A stretch of 64,000 nucleotides of DNA, from the NCBI RefSeq assembly GCF_013141775.1, contig NZ_WHOB01000016.1:496001-560000 (forward strand), read 5' to 3'. Position 1 is the stretch's first letter. Each line of letters begins with the position of its first letter. Made by a program: the position numbers and the translations under genes. The notes under the pieces are model-generated. The model saw only the letters and a list, made by a program, of their open reading frames with translations. It made no database searches and was not told where the DNA came from. The stretch comes from Paenibacillus phytohabitans (GTDB taxonomy: Bacteria; Bacillota; Bacilli; Paenibacillales; Paenibacillaceae). Shown one piece after another: positions 33,866-42,261 of this stretch.

Positions 33866-34893
33866 GCCATTACCCCCTGTTTGTTCTTGGCTGATCCGGA
33901 TGCATATCCGGCCTCTTCCTTCACTCCATCACCGGTTAAGGTGAGGAATACTTCATCGAGCGTCGGCTTCTGCACACTCATCTCCAGCAGCGGAATTCCC
34001 GCCCCGCGAAGCGCGATCAGCAGGTCGGTTACCCGGTCAACATCGCCCATCGGCGCCATGATTTTTGCGGATTCTGACGATACATTGGACCGCACCTGAA
34101 GCACCCGCTCGACGATTAGACGGGCATTCCCCATATCCTGCGGGTTCAAGACCTTCAGATGCAGCGAGGAGTTGCCGACGGAAGCCTTCAATTCATCTAC
34201 GGTGCCCTCTGCAACCACCTTTCCGGTGTCGATCACGGCAATCCGGTCAGCCAGCTGATCCGCTTCTTCCAGATACTGCGTGGTTAACAATACGGTTGAC
34301 CCGGTCGATACAAGCCGCCGGATGGTGTCCCACATTTGATTGCGCGTCCGCGGATCAAGTCCGGTCGTTGGTTCATCCAGAAAAATGAGCGGCGGCTGCG
34401 CAATCAGACTGGCAGCCAGATCCAGCCGCCGGCGCATCCCGCCGGAGAAATTCTTCAGCGGACGCTTGGCCGCTTCCGTCAGACCGAACTCCTCCAGCAG
34501 CTCTTCAGCCTTATTTCTCGATTCGGCGCGTCCCAGTCCGAGCAGTCTGGAGAAGATAATCAGATTCTCTGTCGCACTGAGTGACTCATCCACCGATGCA
34601 TATTGACCCGTTACTCCGATTAACTGACGCACGATCTGCGGTTCTTTAACCACATCATGTCCGAAGATACGCGCCGAACCTGCGTCAGGCCGCAGTAAGG
34701 TGGCCAGCATGCGGATTACTGTCGTTTTCCCTGCCCCGTTCGGACCCAGCACCCCATAGATCATGCCCGTGCCGACCTTGAGATCCACACCATCGACCGC
34801 GCGGTTGCTGCCGTACGTTTTGACAAGCCCCTGCGCTTCGATGGCATAGCTGCCAGTCTCCTGCGCTCTTCCTGATTGTTGTACTTGTTTCAT
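33862..34893 (-). CDS. ABC transporter ATP-binding protein (DrrA-like)
   Basis: A 343-residue ATPase. Walker A is GPNGAGKTT, the signature is FSGGMRRRLDLA, Walker B is LIFLDEPTTGLD and the H-loop region is LLTTQYLEEADQLADRI. The C-terminal 100 residues are the DrrA-type extension, including LDEVFLTLTG. With the adjoining DrrB-like permease it forms an exporter. AGGAGG precedes the ATG. No regulator or biosynthetic gene is adjacent, so the cargo cannot be guessed. Confidence 0.9.
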   Translation of the reverse strand: MKQVQQSGRAQETGSYAIEAQGLVKTYGSNRAVDGVDLKVGTGMIYGVLGPNGAGKTTVIRMLATLLRPDAGSARIFGHDVVKEPQIVRQLIGVTGQYASVDESLSATENLIIFSRLLGLGRAESRNKAEELLEEFGLTEAAKRPLKNFSGGMRRRLDLAASLIAQPPLIFLDEPTTGLDPRTRNQMWDTIRRLVSTGSTVLLTTQYLEEADQLADRIAVIDTGKVVAEGTVDELKASVGNSSLHLKVLNPQDMGNARLIVERVLQVRSNVSSESAKIMAPMGDVDRVTDLLIALRGAGIPLLEMSVQKPTLDEVFLTLTGDGVKEEAGYASGSAKNKQGVMA

Positions 34894-35005
34894 CCCTTAT
34901 TCCTCCTAGACAACTGAATGTATTAGGATGGTAACCGACTTTTTTAAACTGAATATAAACTTGCCTCTCATCCGCCGGATTGCTTTTCCCACGTCTTATT
35001 AAAAC

Positions 35006-35030
35006 AAAAATCCGATCCCTTGGGATCGGA
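35006..35030 (-). terminator. Rho-independent terminator of the lipoprotein gene
   Basis: TCCGATCCC and GGGATCGGA form a perfect 9-bp stem. On the minus strand it is followed by TTTTTGTTTT. It lies 44 bases after the gene ending at 35075. Confidence 0.85.
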
Positions 35031-35074
35031 CTGAAGAAGTACGCTTGCAGACGTACACTTTAAATACAATATTA

Positions 35075-35599
35075 TTAATTATAACCGCCCTCGGCTTCCG
35101 GCAATTCTTTGTACGCCTCCTTACCGGCTACGATGTCCGCGATGAAGTTCCGCAGCTCCAGCAGCTGCCCGGCATCATCTGTAAGCTCACAAGTCTCACC
35201 GGACCAGCTCAAATCACGTGTAACTCCGTCTACAGTTATCTGCCAGCTGTCTTCCTGGTAAGGGGTGACGGCACAACTCTGCCTGGCGGGCACAAGCTCC
35301 AGCGTCCCCATAATGTTGATTTCCTTCATCTGGTCATAGATGCTGCGCATCTCATCCCCGGTCAGAGTAACATTCGCACTCGCTGTCCCGTTCATGATCA
35401 GATCCTTTACCACTATATCCTGATACGTATTGATCTCATTCTTGGTAGCTTCTCCATAGCCATACCGGACCAGAAAGTCGAAATCTCCGGGCATTTCTTG
35501 CGGCATAACGTTCTGCCCAGCAGCGCGCTCTGCCTCCTTATCCGTACTACAGCCATTTAGGAGCAGTACTGCGAGCAGCAATAAGTATACCCGCCTCAA
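35075..35599 (-). CDS. Lipoprotein of unknown function
   Basis: A 174-residue exported lipoprotein. A TTG start at 35599 with GGAGG 8 bases upstream opens RRVYLLLLAVLLLNGCS, where the lipobox LLNGC marks lipidation at about residue 17. The mature part has a beta-rich stretch around LIMNGTASANVTLTGDEM and two cysteines (RQSC and GETC) that could form a disulphide. No family recognised. It is divergent from another lipoprotein gene 106 bases away. Confidence 0.65.
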   Translation of the reverse strand: MRRVYLLLLAVLLLNGCSTDKEAERAAGQNVMPQEMPGDFDFLVRYGYGEATKNEINTYQDIVVKDLIMNGTASANVTLTGDEMRSIYDQMKEINIMGTLELVPARQSCAVTPYQEDSWQITVDGVTRDLSWSGETCELTDDAGQLLELRNFIADIVAGKEAYKELPEAEGGYN

Positions 35600-35705
35600 T
35601 GAACTCACCTCCATAGGGAAACGTCTTAAGCTTGATATGAGCCTGTTATAATAGGATAATAATACCAATAATAACATTTCAATCACTAGAGGGAGGATAT
35701 CTTTT

Positions 35706-36110
35706 TTGAAAAAAACTATCATACTATTAGCTTGTGTCTTCTTACTGGCAGCCTGTGAAGAGAATTCAGCAGGCGGGACAGTGAATGAAACTCAGGTTCA
35801 GCTGGATGCCCAGAAACTCGATTTCCTCCAAAAAGAGAATGAAGCGCTGAAAAATCTGCTGTCAGAACCGCCTTCGCAACCTCAGACTAAGGAGGCCGTT
35901 ACTCCGGATACCTTTAAAGCCAGCGATCATGAGAACCGGCTGCTGGATTCAGTAACGTTCCGTAATCTGCAATACCGCTTTTTCAACAAATCTGCAGACA
36001 ATTCGGCGGAGATCGGTGTAGCCAAGGTCGATGAAGGCGCTGTAGAGATCTACTTTCAATTTACCAGAGAGAATGATATCTGGCTATTTGACGGGATGAT
36101 TACCAATTAG
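35706..36110 (+). CDS. Small lipoprotein of unknown function
   Basis: A 134-residue lipoprotein with a TTG start behind GGGAGG. The signal KKTIILLACVFLLAACEE contains the lipobox LAAC. A short coiled-coil-like segment (DAQKLDFLQKENEALKNLL) and a proline-rich linker precede a folded C-terminal part of about 60 residues. It is divergent from the other lipoprotein gene. I do not recognise the family. The following 190 bases contain no supported gene. Confidence 0.65.
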   Translation: MKKTIILLACVFLLAACEENSAGGTVNETQVQLDAQKLDFLQKENEALKNLLSEPPSQPQTKEAVTPDTFKASDHENRLLDSVTFRNLQYRFFNKSADNSAEIGVAKVDEGAVEIYFQFTRENDIWLFDGMITN

Positions 36111-36302
36111 GGTGATCTAAATAGGTTGAATAAGTGAACACCAACTCCTGATTCCGGTAATGCTGTTGCGTGATGATATCCGGTTCGATCTATAATTTCT
36201 TTTTCCTCTCAGTAATACGCCCGTTAGGTATATGTTCGATTCTGACCGCAAAAAGGCTGCCGGCCACAGATTTCTGCACACCGCCAGCCCCGCATATTAT
36301 GC

Positions 36303-36923
36303 TTACCGCCAATTCTTAACTTCTACCCATGCTGCATCCGGGCCGCTCCGTTCAAATGCCGTACCTACAGCTCCTCTAAAAGGCTCCAGTAAGCCCGGGT
36401 CGCGGTCAATCAGATCGTACACATTCATGATCGCGGTATTCTTGGGATCACTCAGGTATGCTCCATCCTCATCCCCGGTGAATAGCCTCCATCCGCTATC
36501 CTGCTCCCGTGTGGCTGCTTCACGGTACATCCAGCGAACCCCGCTTCCGGGCAGCATGCATTTCTTGGTCACCAGCGCCGCCTTCTCGCCTGCCTCGACC
36601 CACGCCGGGTCGCCTTCTCGCAGAATTGTCCGGGCAATATGTCTGGGCTCGAATTCCACGGTAGCTCCAGGTTGCAGCGTCTGTATCACTCCCGGCACAT
36701 TCGTCAGCAGCCCCGTATAACGTCCGGTAACCGGATCTTGCCCGGTAATCTCCACCCACATCCGTTCAGCGCGGGGTTCTCCTTCTTTCGGGTTCGTCAG
36801 GATGAAATGCAGCCTAACCATTCTTCCTGGGTTCTGGGTCATCCGTTCTTGCCGGGAGGGAATAAAGAAAGAATTAGGATGCTGCCGGCTCACTTCTTCC
36901 ACATCTTCCAAAGTCCATTCCAT
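36303..36923 (-). CDS. DUF2314 + DUF2185 (Imm33-like) two-domain protein
   Basis: A 206-residue cytoplasmic protein. Residues about 30-105 match DUF2314 (MVRLHFILT, RMWVEITGQDP, TVEFEPRHIARTIL). Residues about 115-200 match DUF2185, also called Imm33 (ALVTKKCMLPGSGVRWMYRE, DSGWRLFTGDEDGAYLSDP). Imm33 domains occur as immunity proteins beside polymorphic toxins and also in stand-alone proteins. No toxin gene is adjacent here, so it is an orphan immunity protein or has a different role. AGGAGG precedes the ATG. Confidence 0.75.
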   Translation of the reverse strand: MEWTLEDVEEVSRQHPNSFFIPSRQERMTQNPGRMVRLHFILTNPKEGEPRAERMWVEITGQDPVTGRYTGLLTNVPGVIQTLQPGATVEFEPRHIARTILREGDPAWVEAGEKAALVTKKCMLPGSGVRWMYREAATREQDSGWRLFTGDEDGAYLSDPKNTAIMNVYDLIDRDPGLLEPFRGAVGTAFERSGPDAAWVEVKNWR

Positions 36924-37032
36924 GACGTGTGCCTCCTAGTCTGTAGTGCTAGACTACCATTACCCCATTGCGGGAGACACGATTCATTTGGACAGGAAAA
37001 TCCACCCATCTTAAGCTCAGGCACAGGGACAA

Positions 37033-37914
37033 TTAAAGGAGTTTCGATTCCTGTACAGGTATCCATATTTCACTTTTGTACGCTGGCGAGGTTGTATCCT
37101 TGCTCTCATTCCAGAGGATCTCCGGCCCTTCGACCTGCTCGTAATTGGAAGAGGGGAACCATTCGGAATAAATCCGGCCCCAGATATTCTGGAGCGTATC
37201 CGGAAACGGCCCCACCGCTTCAAATACAGCCCATGTAGACGCAGGGACTTCAAGCTTGGCATAGGACGGAGGACAGTCCAGTGTGGTAGCTACACCAATA
37301 TAATGATCGAGCTCCCCCCGTTCCTCCATCCGCCCTTCGGAGAAATTCACCGATGCGCTGATCATCCCGGCAGGAACGATGTTGGACAGCTGCTTCAATT
37401 CTGTAATGATCTCCATATTGAGACTCTGCCACATCGCTGCGATTTCCGGATTCACTCCGTTGAACTGGATAGGCACCCTTTTCTTCAGTCCGACGATGCT
37501 AAAGGCCGCTTTCTCTTCCATACGGTAATTCATTTCACTGCCTCCTCTGATCGTTAATTGAAAAGTCATCCGGGGAAAGGCCTTCAGCGGTGTCCCTGCA
37601 CTTCTTGCTTCCGACGGCGTCACGCCGTGAACCAGCTGGAAGGCCTTGGTGAAGGCATCCGGTGAACTATAACCAAATTCCAGGGCCAGATCAATAATCC
37701 GCTGCTGGCTGCCCTGCAGTTTGAATGCGGCCAATGTGAGACGTCTGCGGCGGATATATTCCGACAGCGGAATACCTGCCAGAAAGGAGAACATCCGCGT
37801 GAAATGATACTCCGAGCATAACGCCCGCCTCGCTGCCTCCCTGACATCCACCTCACCCTCCAGCTGCTCTTCAATATAGGAGAGTGCCGCGTTCATATTT
37901 TCGAGCAGGTTCAT
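37033..37914 (-). CDS. AraC-family regulator with GyrI-like effector domain
   Basis: A 293-residue transcription regulator. Residues 1-105 hold the two AraC helix-turn-helix motifs ([20 protein letters not shown] and [19 protein letters not shown]). Residues 130-293 form a GyrI/Rob-type effector-binding domain, including [12 protein letters not shown] and [16 protein letters not shown]. Such regulators bind amphipathic small molecules and often control efflux or stress genes. Its targets are not evident from the neighbours. AAAGGGTG precedes the ATG. Confidence 0.88.
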   Translation of the reverse strand: MNLLENMNAALSYIEEQLEGEVDVREAARRALCSEYHFTRMFSFLAGIPLSEYIRRRRLTLAAFKLQGSQQRIIDLALEFGYSSPDAFTKAFQLVHGVTPSEARSAGTPLKAFPRMTFQLTIRGGSEMNYRMEEKAAFSIVGLKKRVPIQFNGVNPEIAAMWQSLNMEIITELKQLSNIVPAGMISASVNFSEGRMEERGELDHYIGVATTLDCPPSYAKLEVPASTWAVFEAVGPFPDTLQNIWGRIYSEWFPSSNYEQVEGPEILWNESKDTTSPAYKSEIWIPVQESKLL

Positions 37915-38131
37915 CGTTTATCACCCTTTCCTCACCATCAGATTAACAGCTATCCCAAGACCGGGTCCGACAGTTCCTGCACCAGATTGACGGGTACTGC
38001 CCCTGGAGCAGCAATAATTCTGCCATAATATAGTTGATATATATGAAGACAATCCGCTCTATTTTAATGATAATGAAGCATAGATACTATATAAAAAGCA
38101 ATTTTCCCCAGCGGGAAGACGGAGGGTTGAA

Positions 38132-38665
38132 ATGAAGCTTATACCCAACTGCATAACGCTCAGCCGGACCTTGCTGGCACTCCTGCTGTTATGTCTTGAG
38201 CCGCTGGGCGCGGGCTTCACCGCTGTCTATATCCTGTGCGGAATCACAGATATGCTGGACGGGCCGATTGCCAGAAAAACCGGAACAACCAGCAGTCTCG
38301 GCGCCAAGCTTGACTCCCTGGCTGACATGACGCTGGTAGGCGCCGCATTATATACATTGTATCCGTTCCTTGGACTTACACCCGGGGTTCTCCTCTGGAT
38401 CATGCTGATCGCCTTAATCCGGGGTGCCTCCATGCTGACCGCACTGCGCAGATTCCGGACCTACGGCAGCATTCATACCTATGGCAACAAGCTCGCCGGA
38501 ATCCTGTTATTTATCACACCTCTGCTGCTTCCGTATATTCATCAAGGTGTCTGGACTGCTGTTGTATGCACCGTAGCTACTATATCCGCTGTGGAGGAAT
38601 TCATCATCCTTCTGAGCTCAAGTCAGCTGCAGCTGGACCGGAAGGGGCTGTATCGGCGGCGCTAA
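38132..38665 (+). CDS. CDP-alcohol phosphatidyltransferase family protein
   Basis: A 177-residue membrane enzyme with about five helices. The family signature DG-x2-AR-x8-G-x3-D-x3-D is complete: DGPIAR, then GAKLDSLAD, providing the metal-binding aspartates. It transfers a phospho-alcohol from a CDP-activated lipid or alcohol, as in phosphatidylglycerol-phosphate or phosphatidylserine synthesis. The exact alcohol is unknown; it is similar in size to PgsA-like proteins. GGAGGG lies 5 bases before the ATG. Confidence 0.85.
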   Translation: MKLIPNCITLSRTLLALLLLCLEPLGAGFTAVYILCGITDMLDGPIARKTGTTSSLGAKLDSLADMTLVGAALYTLYPFLGLTPGVLLWIMLIALIRGASMLTALRRFRTYGSIHTYGNKLAGILLFITPLLLPYIHQGVWTAVVCTVATISAVEEFIILLSSSQLQLDRKGLYRRR

Positions 38666-38686
38666 TCTTCTGTTCATACACCCCAA

Positions 38687-38714
38687 AGAACCCATAACAC
38701 ACACAACGGGTTCT
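38687..38714. terminator. Weak hairpin between convergent genes
   Basis: AGAACCC and GGGTTCT form a perfect 7-bp stem with a 14-base loop, lying between the convergent phosphatidyltransferase and kinase-like genes. No T run follows, so termination is only suggested by position. Confidence 0.3.
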
Positions 38715-38760
38715 CCGGTAACACTGCCTATTCTTCTATAATCCCGCACACCACGAATAC

Positions 38761-39285
38761 TTAGCCAAAAGGTCCGGCATCCGCAAAGCTTCTGATTAAC
38801 GCCTTGACCTGTCGTCTGGAGGTAACGGTGATGACTTGCTGATGAGCGCCGGCCTGCCGGAGTCTTGCAATGGTGTTGTCGCGGCTTCGTGTCTTGTAGT
38901 TCCAGACCCACTTCACGAACGCCCAGTCGAGCTTCTCCGGACAGCCTTCGTTCATATCGGGTCTGGTTTGGTTATGATACATCAGACGCCGCTTCACAAT
39001 CCGGTACATACATAAGAGCCTAGGCAGATCCAGAAAAATGATGACATCCGCCCGCTTGAGCCTGATATCCATCGTCCTTGAGTAATTGCCATCCATAATC
39101 CACTGCTCTTGCTCCGTATATTGCCGGACCAGCCCGTCCCATTCCTCATCCGGCTTGGGAATCCAGCCCGGGTTCCAGAAATGGGAATCCAGATGCACAA
39201 CCGGAAGATGGAGCAGACCGCCGAGCTGCCGTGCCAAGGTGGATTTGCCCGAGCCTCCTGATCCGAGAATTAGAATCCGGTTCAT
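38761..39285 (-). CDS. P-loop kinase-like protein (topology modulation/FlaR-like)
   Basis: A 174-residue P-loop protein. Walker A is ILGSGGSGKSTLA at the N-terminus. The segments PVVHLDSHFWNPGWIPKP and WIMDGNYSRTMDIRLKRAD are characteristic of the adenylate-kinase-like group annotated as DNA topology modulation protein FlaR. Real substrates are unknown and the FlaR name carries little biochemical evidence. GGGAGAA precedes the ATG. Confidence 0.8.
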   Translation of the reverse strand: MNRILILGSGGSGKSTLARQLGGLLHLPVVHLDSHFWNPGWIPKPDEEWDGLVRQYTEQEQWIMDGNYSRTMDIRLKRADVIIFLDLPRLLCMYRIVKRRLMYHNQTRPDMNEGCPEKLDWAFVKWVWNYKTRSRDNTIARLRQAGAHQQVITVTSRRQVKALIRSFADAGPFG

Positions 39286-39323
39286 AAGTTCTCCCTGTCC
39301 AATATGACGTAACTACTATCCCT

Positions 39324-40067
39324 TCAATCCAGCTGCAAGTATTCCTTGATTCCATCCGCGATGGATGAGGCCACTGCTTCCTGGAACTCATTGGTCCACA
39401 TCTTCGCTTCATCGCCCGGGTTGGTCAAATACCCCAGTTCCAGCAGCACGGACGGCATCTCCGTCTCCCGCAGCACAAAGAAGTTCGCAGCCTTGACTCC
39501 GCGGTCTTTGAGCCCGGTAGCCAGAATAACATGCTTATGTATAGTCTCGGCAAAAACCAGTGATTCGTCATGATAATAAAAGGACTCCGTGCCCGATGCC
39601 GATGCATCCTCATAGGTATTACCATGGATGGAGATAAATAAATCTGCCGGAAGGTCATTCGCGAACTCCGGCCGGTACAGCTCATGCGTAGAAATGAAAG
39701 CATCCCCGGTCCGGGTAAGCTCAATCTGAAGCTGCGGATCATCCGCCAGCTTCTCTGCTATTGCCTGTGATACGCTGAGGTTGAACTCCTTCTCAAACCG
39801 TCCGCTCACAGAAGTCGCACCCGGGTCTTCACCGCCATGCCCCGGATCGATTACGACCTTGTATACAGGTCCGGAATACACCGGATCACTGCTTCCAGGC
39901 CCGCTTGTACGATCTGGTTCATGAATTGCCCGATTACCCGCCGCCGGAGCCGCAGCCAGACTTGAATCTGCGCTGTTCCCGCCTGAACCGTTACTGACGC
40001 CATCACTGCATGCCGCAAGCAGTAGCAGACTGAGCCATGCGGCAGCTATAATGTACATCTTCCTCAT
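39324..40067 (-). CDS. Lipoprotein N-acetylmuramoyl-L-alanine amidase (Amidase_3)
   Basis: A 247-residue membrane-anchored wall hydrolase. The signal peptide ends in the lipobox LLAAC at about residue 20, followed by a Ser/Gly/Ala-rich linker to about residue 68. The zinc site of Amidase_3 is complete: H in VVIDPGHGGEDPG, E in GRFEKEFNLS, H in FISIHGNTYED, and the catalytic E in VLLELGYLTN. It cleaves the amide between MurNAc and the stem peptide. It lies 38 bases upstream of the kinase-like gene. AAGGAG precedes the ATG. Confidence 0.9.
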   Translation of the reverse strand: MRKMYIIAAAWLSLLLLAACSDGVSNGSGGNSADSSLAAAPAAGNRAIHEPDRTSGPGSSDPVYSGPVYKVVIDPGHGGEDPGATSVSGRFEKEFNLSVSQAIAEKLADDPQLQIELTRTGDAFISTHELYRPEFANDLPADLFISIHGNTYEDASASGTESFYYHDESLVFAETIHKHVILATGLKDRGVKAANFFVLRETEMPSVLLELGYLTNPGDEAKMWTNEFQEAVASSIADGIKEYLQLD

Positions 40068-40190
40068 TCCGGTCTCTCCTTATCGCCTACTTCATATTCG
40101 TCTCCCCTTCCATTTCAGCATACCGGAGGCTGGATAGGCAAGACCTAATTCTGTAACGATACACGGACACCTATAGATTCTTATCCTTGC

Positions 40191-40235
40191 AAAAAAACTG
40201 ATGGAGGCCTTTGTCATGGCTCCAATCAGTCTTTT
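40191..40235. terminator. Bidirectional terminator of the SMR operon
   Basis: ACTGATGGAGGCC pairs with GGCTCCAATCAGT (two mismatches). Seven T follow on the minus strand and CTTTTGTT on the plus strand. It lies 13 bases after the last SMR gene. Confidence 0.8.
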
Positions 40236-40247
40236 GTTATTTCTATG

Positions 40248-40601
40248 CTATTTGGCGGGTGTATGCTCTGCTGCCTGCCCGGCATGACTGGAGGAATTCA
40301 GCAAGACGAGCCCCCCGATAATGATAAGCAGACTGATACCGGTGAGCAGGTTGAAGGGATCATTCCAGATCAGGATGCCGATGAGTGCAGTCAGCGCCGT
40401 CCCTGCCCCGGACCAGATGGCATAAGCCAGGCTTAACGGTATGGTTCTGAGACTAATGGATAAGCTGTAAAAAGCCACACCCATTCCAATCACCACTCCG
40501 ATAGACGGCAGCACAGTGCTGAATCCGTCGGAGAGCTTGAGCATCGTTGTGCCGAAGATTTCCGAGATGATGGCAATACTTAGTGCAAGATAACTTTTCA
40601 C
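40248..40601 (-). CDS. SMR-family multidrug efflux subunit (EbrB-like)
   Basis: A 117-residue, four-helix small multidrug resistance protein. The membrane-embedded essential glutamate lies in IAIISEIFGTTMLKLSDG, and the family segment LAYAIWSGAGTALTALIGI is present. It likely forms a heterodimer with the SMR protein encoded immediately upstream, exchanging protons for cationic compounds. GTG start with GGAGGG upstream. The gap to the partner gene is 3 bases, and the C-terminal tail is longer and polar. Confidence 0.9.
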   Translation of the reverse strand: MKSYLALSIAIISEIFGTTMLKLSDGFSTVLPSIGVVIGMGVAFYSLSISLRTIPLSLAYAIWSGAGTALTALIGILIWNDPFNLLTGISLLIIIGGLVLLNSSSHAGQAAEHTPAK

Positions 40602-40604
40602 AGT

Positions 40605-40928
40605 TCAACCCTCCGTTGAAAGCTTCAGGAGCACCACACCGCCAATGATGAGGAGCAGTCCTGCTACTTTTTTGACATTCAGACTTTCTTTATAGACCAG
40701 TACGCCGACCAATGCGGTTAACGCCGTTCCTACACCTGACCAGATGGCATAAGCCGTCCCGAGGGGAATCTCTTTCAGCGCCAGCGACAGATTGAAGAAC
40801 GCCAGCCCCATGCCGGCGACCACCGCAATGGATGGAAGCAGTCTTTTGAACCCGTTCGATGCCTTGAGCATGGAGCTGCCGAAGACTTCACTCACTATAG
40901 CCAACGACAATAATACATAAGAATTCAC
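40605..40928 (-). CDS. SMR-family multidrug efflux subunit (EbrA-like)
   Basis: A 107-residue, four-helix SMR protein. The coupling glutamate is in LAIVSEVFGSSMLKASNG, and TAYAIWSGVGTALTALVGVL follows. With the downstream paralogue it makes an EbrAB/YkkCD-type pair. The start is GTG with GGAGG upstream. It lies 12 bases after a TetR repressor gene that starts the operon. Quaternary ammonium or guanidinium-like cations are plausible cargo, but no guanidine riboswitch was seen upstream. Confidence 0.9.
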   Translation of the reverse strand: MNSYVLLSLAIVSEVFGSSMLKASNGFKRLLPSIAVVAGMGLAFFNLSLALKEIPLGTAYAIWSGVGTALTALVGVLVYKESLNVKKVAGLLLIIGGVVLLKLSTEG

Positions 40929-40940
40929 TTGGGTTACCTC

Positions 40941-41474
40941 CTAATTAATCATCTCCAGCAATTTGCGGACGACCTTGTCACGCATTTCGCTGCTGAGATC
41001 GCCGATTCCAAAAACCTCCGATAACCACAAGCCGTCTACAGCCAGCCGGACCATCGAGGAGATCACCGGATCAAGTCCATCGTTCTCAATGTTCTCCTGC
41101 CAGACGGAGTACTGTTTCCGAAGGTCATCCAGCAGATCCCCGTTGCTAAAAAGCGCTGCGTTAAGCGCTACGTTCATGCCCTGCGCTTCCTTATCTGCTT
41201 CGACGGTGGACTGCAAATAGGCCCGGCTCCATTTCCCTTGATCCCGTGTATCCCGGGCTGCCCTATTCTGAACATCGGTTATGAATTCATTCGTTATTCC
41301 TGACACCATGCTATGAATTAAGGCGTCCTTATTCGGAAAATGATGCAGCAGACCGCCTTTGCTCACCCCTGCTTCGGCGGCCACCGCCTCAAGTGTCAGC
41401 TTCTCAATTCCTTGATGCTTCACGACGGTTGAAGCGGCTGCCAGAATCGAATTGCGTTTGGAATTACTGTTCAT
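40941..41474 (-). CDS. TetR-family repressor of the SMR operon
   Basis: A 177-residue regulator. The TetR helix-turn-helix is clear (residues about 8-55: AASTVVKHQGIEKLTLEAVA, then GVSKGGLLHHFPNKDALIH). The C-terminal ligand domain is variable, as usual. The ATG at 41474 has AGGGGTG upstream; an in-frame GTG at 41483 overlaps that site. It is the first gene of its operon. A palindrome lies inside its own promoter spacer, so autorepression relieved by drug binding is likely. Confidence 0.9.
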   Translation of the reverse strand: MNSNSKRNSILAAASTVVKHQGIEKLTLEAVAAEAGVSKGGLLHHFPNKDALIHSMVSGITNEFITDVQNRAARDTRDQGKWSRAYLQSTVEADKEAQGMNVALNAALFSNGDLLDDLRKQYSVWQENIENDGLDPVISSMVRLAVDGLWLSEVFGIGDLSSEMRDKVVRKLLEMIN

Positions 41475-41493
41475 GTGAATCACCCCTGTATTT

Positions 41494-41523
41494 ACTATAC
41501 CGTCTGGACGGTTTGTTTGTCAA
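41494..41523 (-). promoter_or_regulatory. Promoter and TetR operator of the SMR operon
   Basis: Minus-strand -35 TTGACA (41518-41523), an 18-base spacer and -10 TATAGT (41494-41499). The spacer contains the palindrome ACCGTC-TG-GACGGT (41499-41512), a fitting TetR binding site. It lies 20 bases upstream of the repressor start. Confidence 0.8.
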
Positions 41524-41710
41524 ATGAAGGACAGGAGTAACGTCGCCCGGCAAAAGAATCCAACTGGAGTTTATGCATTATGCGGCTTATCCGGCCTTTA
41601 GCAACTTTGGAGATTGTAGGCCACCACATGCTCCCCTCAGACTTCTTCTGGGACAGCTCCCTCTGTACAGTTCCCCCGGGGAAATTAAGCGCAATACTAC
41701 TCCTCATCCC

Positions 41711-42082
41711 CGCTTCCCGCCCACTTTCGGCGAATTCAGGGGCACTTCTGCCCCTCATTTCCGCCTCCCGCCCACTTTCGGTGGATTCAGGGGCACTTCT
41801 GCCCCTCATCCCAGCTTCCCGCCCACTTTCGGCGAATTCAGGGCCCCTCATCCTGCTAATCAGAGGGATTTATCCCTTTGATTTTCCCATGCCAGCCACT
41901 TTCGGTGAAATCAGAGGGATTTATCCCTTTAATTTTCCCGTGCCGCCCAATTTCGGCGAAATCAGAGGGATTTATCCCTTTAATTTTCCCATGCCGCCCA
42001 CTTTCGGCGAAATTAGAGGGATTTATCCCTTTGTTTTTCTCATACCGCCCGCTTTCGGCGGGATCAGAGGGACTCCGACAAA
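41711..42082. repeat. 51-bp intergenic tandem array, seven units of two subtypes
   Basis: The word CACTTTCGG (or a one-base variant) recurs at 41722, 41773, 41824, 41897, 41948, 41999 and 42050: steps of 51, 51, 73, 51, 51 and 51. The first three units contain GGGGCACTTCTGCCCC or a decayed form. The last four contain AGGGATTTATCCCT, truncated in the final one. Each unit can form two hairpins. Because 51 is divisible by three, long reading frames stay open on both strands, but none has a convincing start or family. The whole gap 41524-42183 holds no supported gene. Confidence 0.85.
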
Positions 42083-42183
42083 ATCACCTTCTTTCTTCAG
42101 ACGGAGAAGGATCTGCCCCAAATTCCAATGAAACTTATCCCCAACAGACGAATATCATAATTTCCGGGCACCCCTTACACAGC

Positions 42184-42210
42184 AAAAAACGCTCATCCGC
42201 TGATGAGCGT
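42184..42210 (-). terminator. Rho-independent terminator of the SGNH esterase gene
   Basis: ACGCTCATC and GATGAGCGT form a perfect 9-bp stem with a 4-base loop, followed on the minus strand by six T. It lies 51 bases after the gene ending at 42262. Confidence 0.92.
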
Positions 42211-42261
42211 CACGCAACCATTATTCCCGCACTATTAATAAGAACTTGATTATCGGCCTGC

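Noticed and set aside
33053..34893. Antibiotic biosynthesis or self-resistance cluster around the DrrAB-like exporter
   Set aside because: No biosynthetic genes lie nearby; the flanks are unrelated lipoproteins and noncoding repeats.
40248..41523. Guanidine riboswitch controlling the SMR pair
   Set aside because: The leader is short and contains a clear TetR operator inside the promoter spacer; no riboswitch-like structure was seen.
41580..42131. A 183-residue plus-strand frame with repeated 17-residue units, and a minus-strand counterpart at 41495-41851
   Set aside because: The frames exist because the 51-bp unit is divisible by three. No ribosome binding site, signal or family supports them, and both strands stay open equally well.
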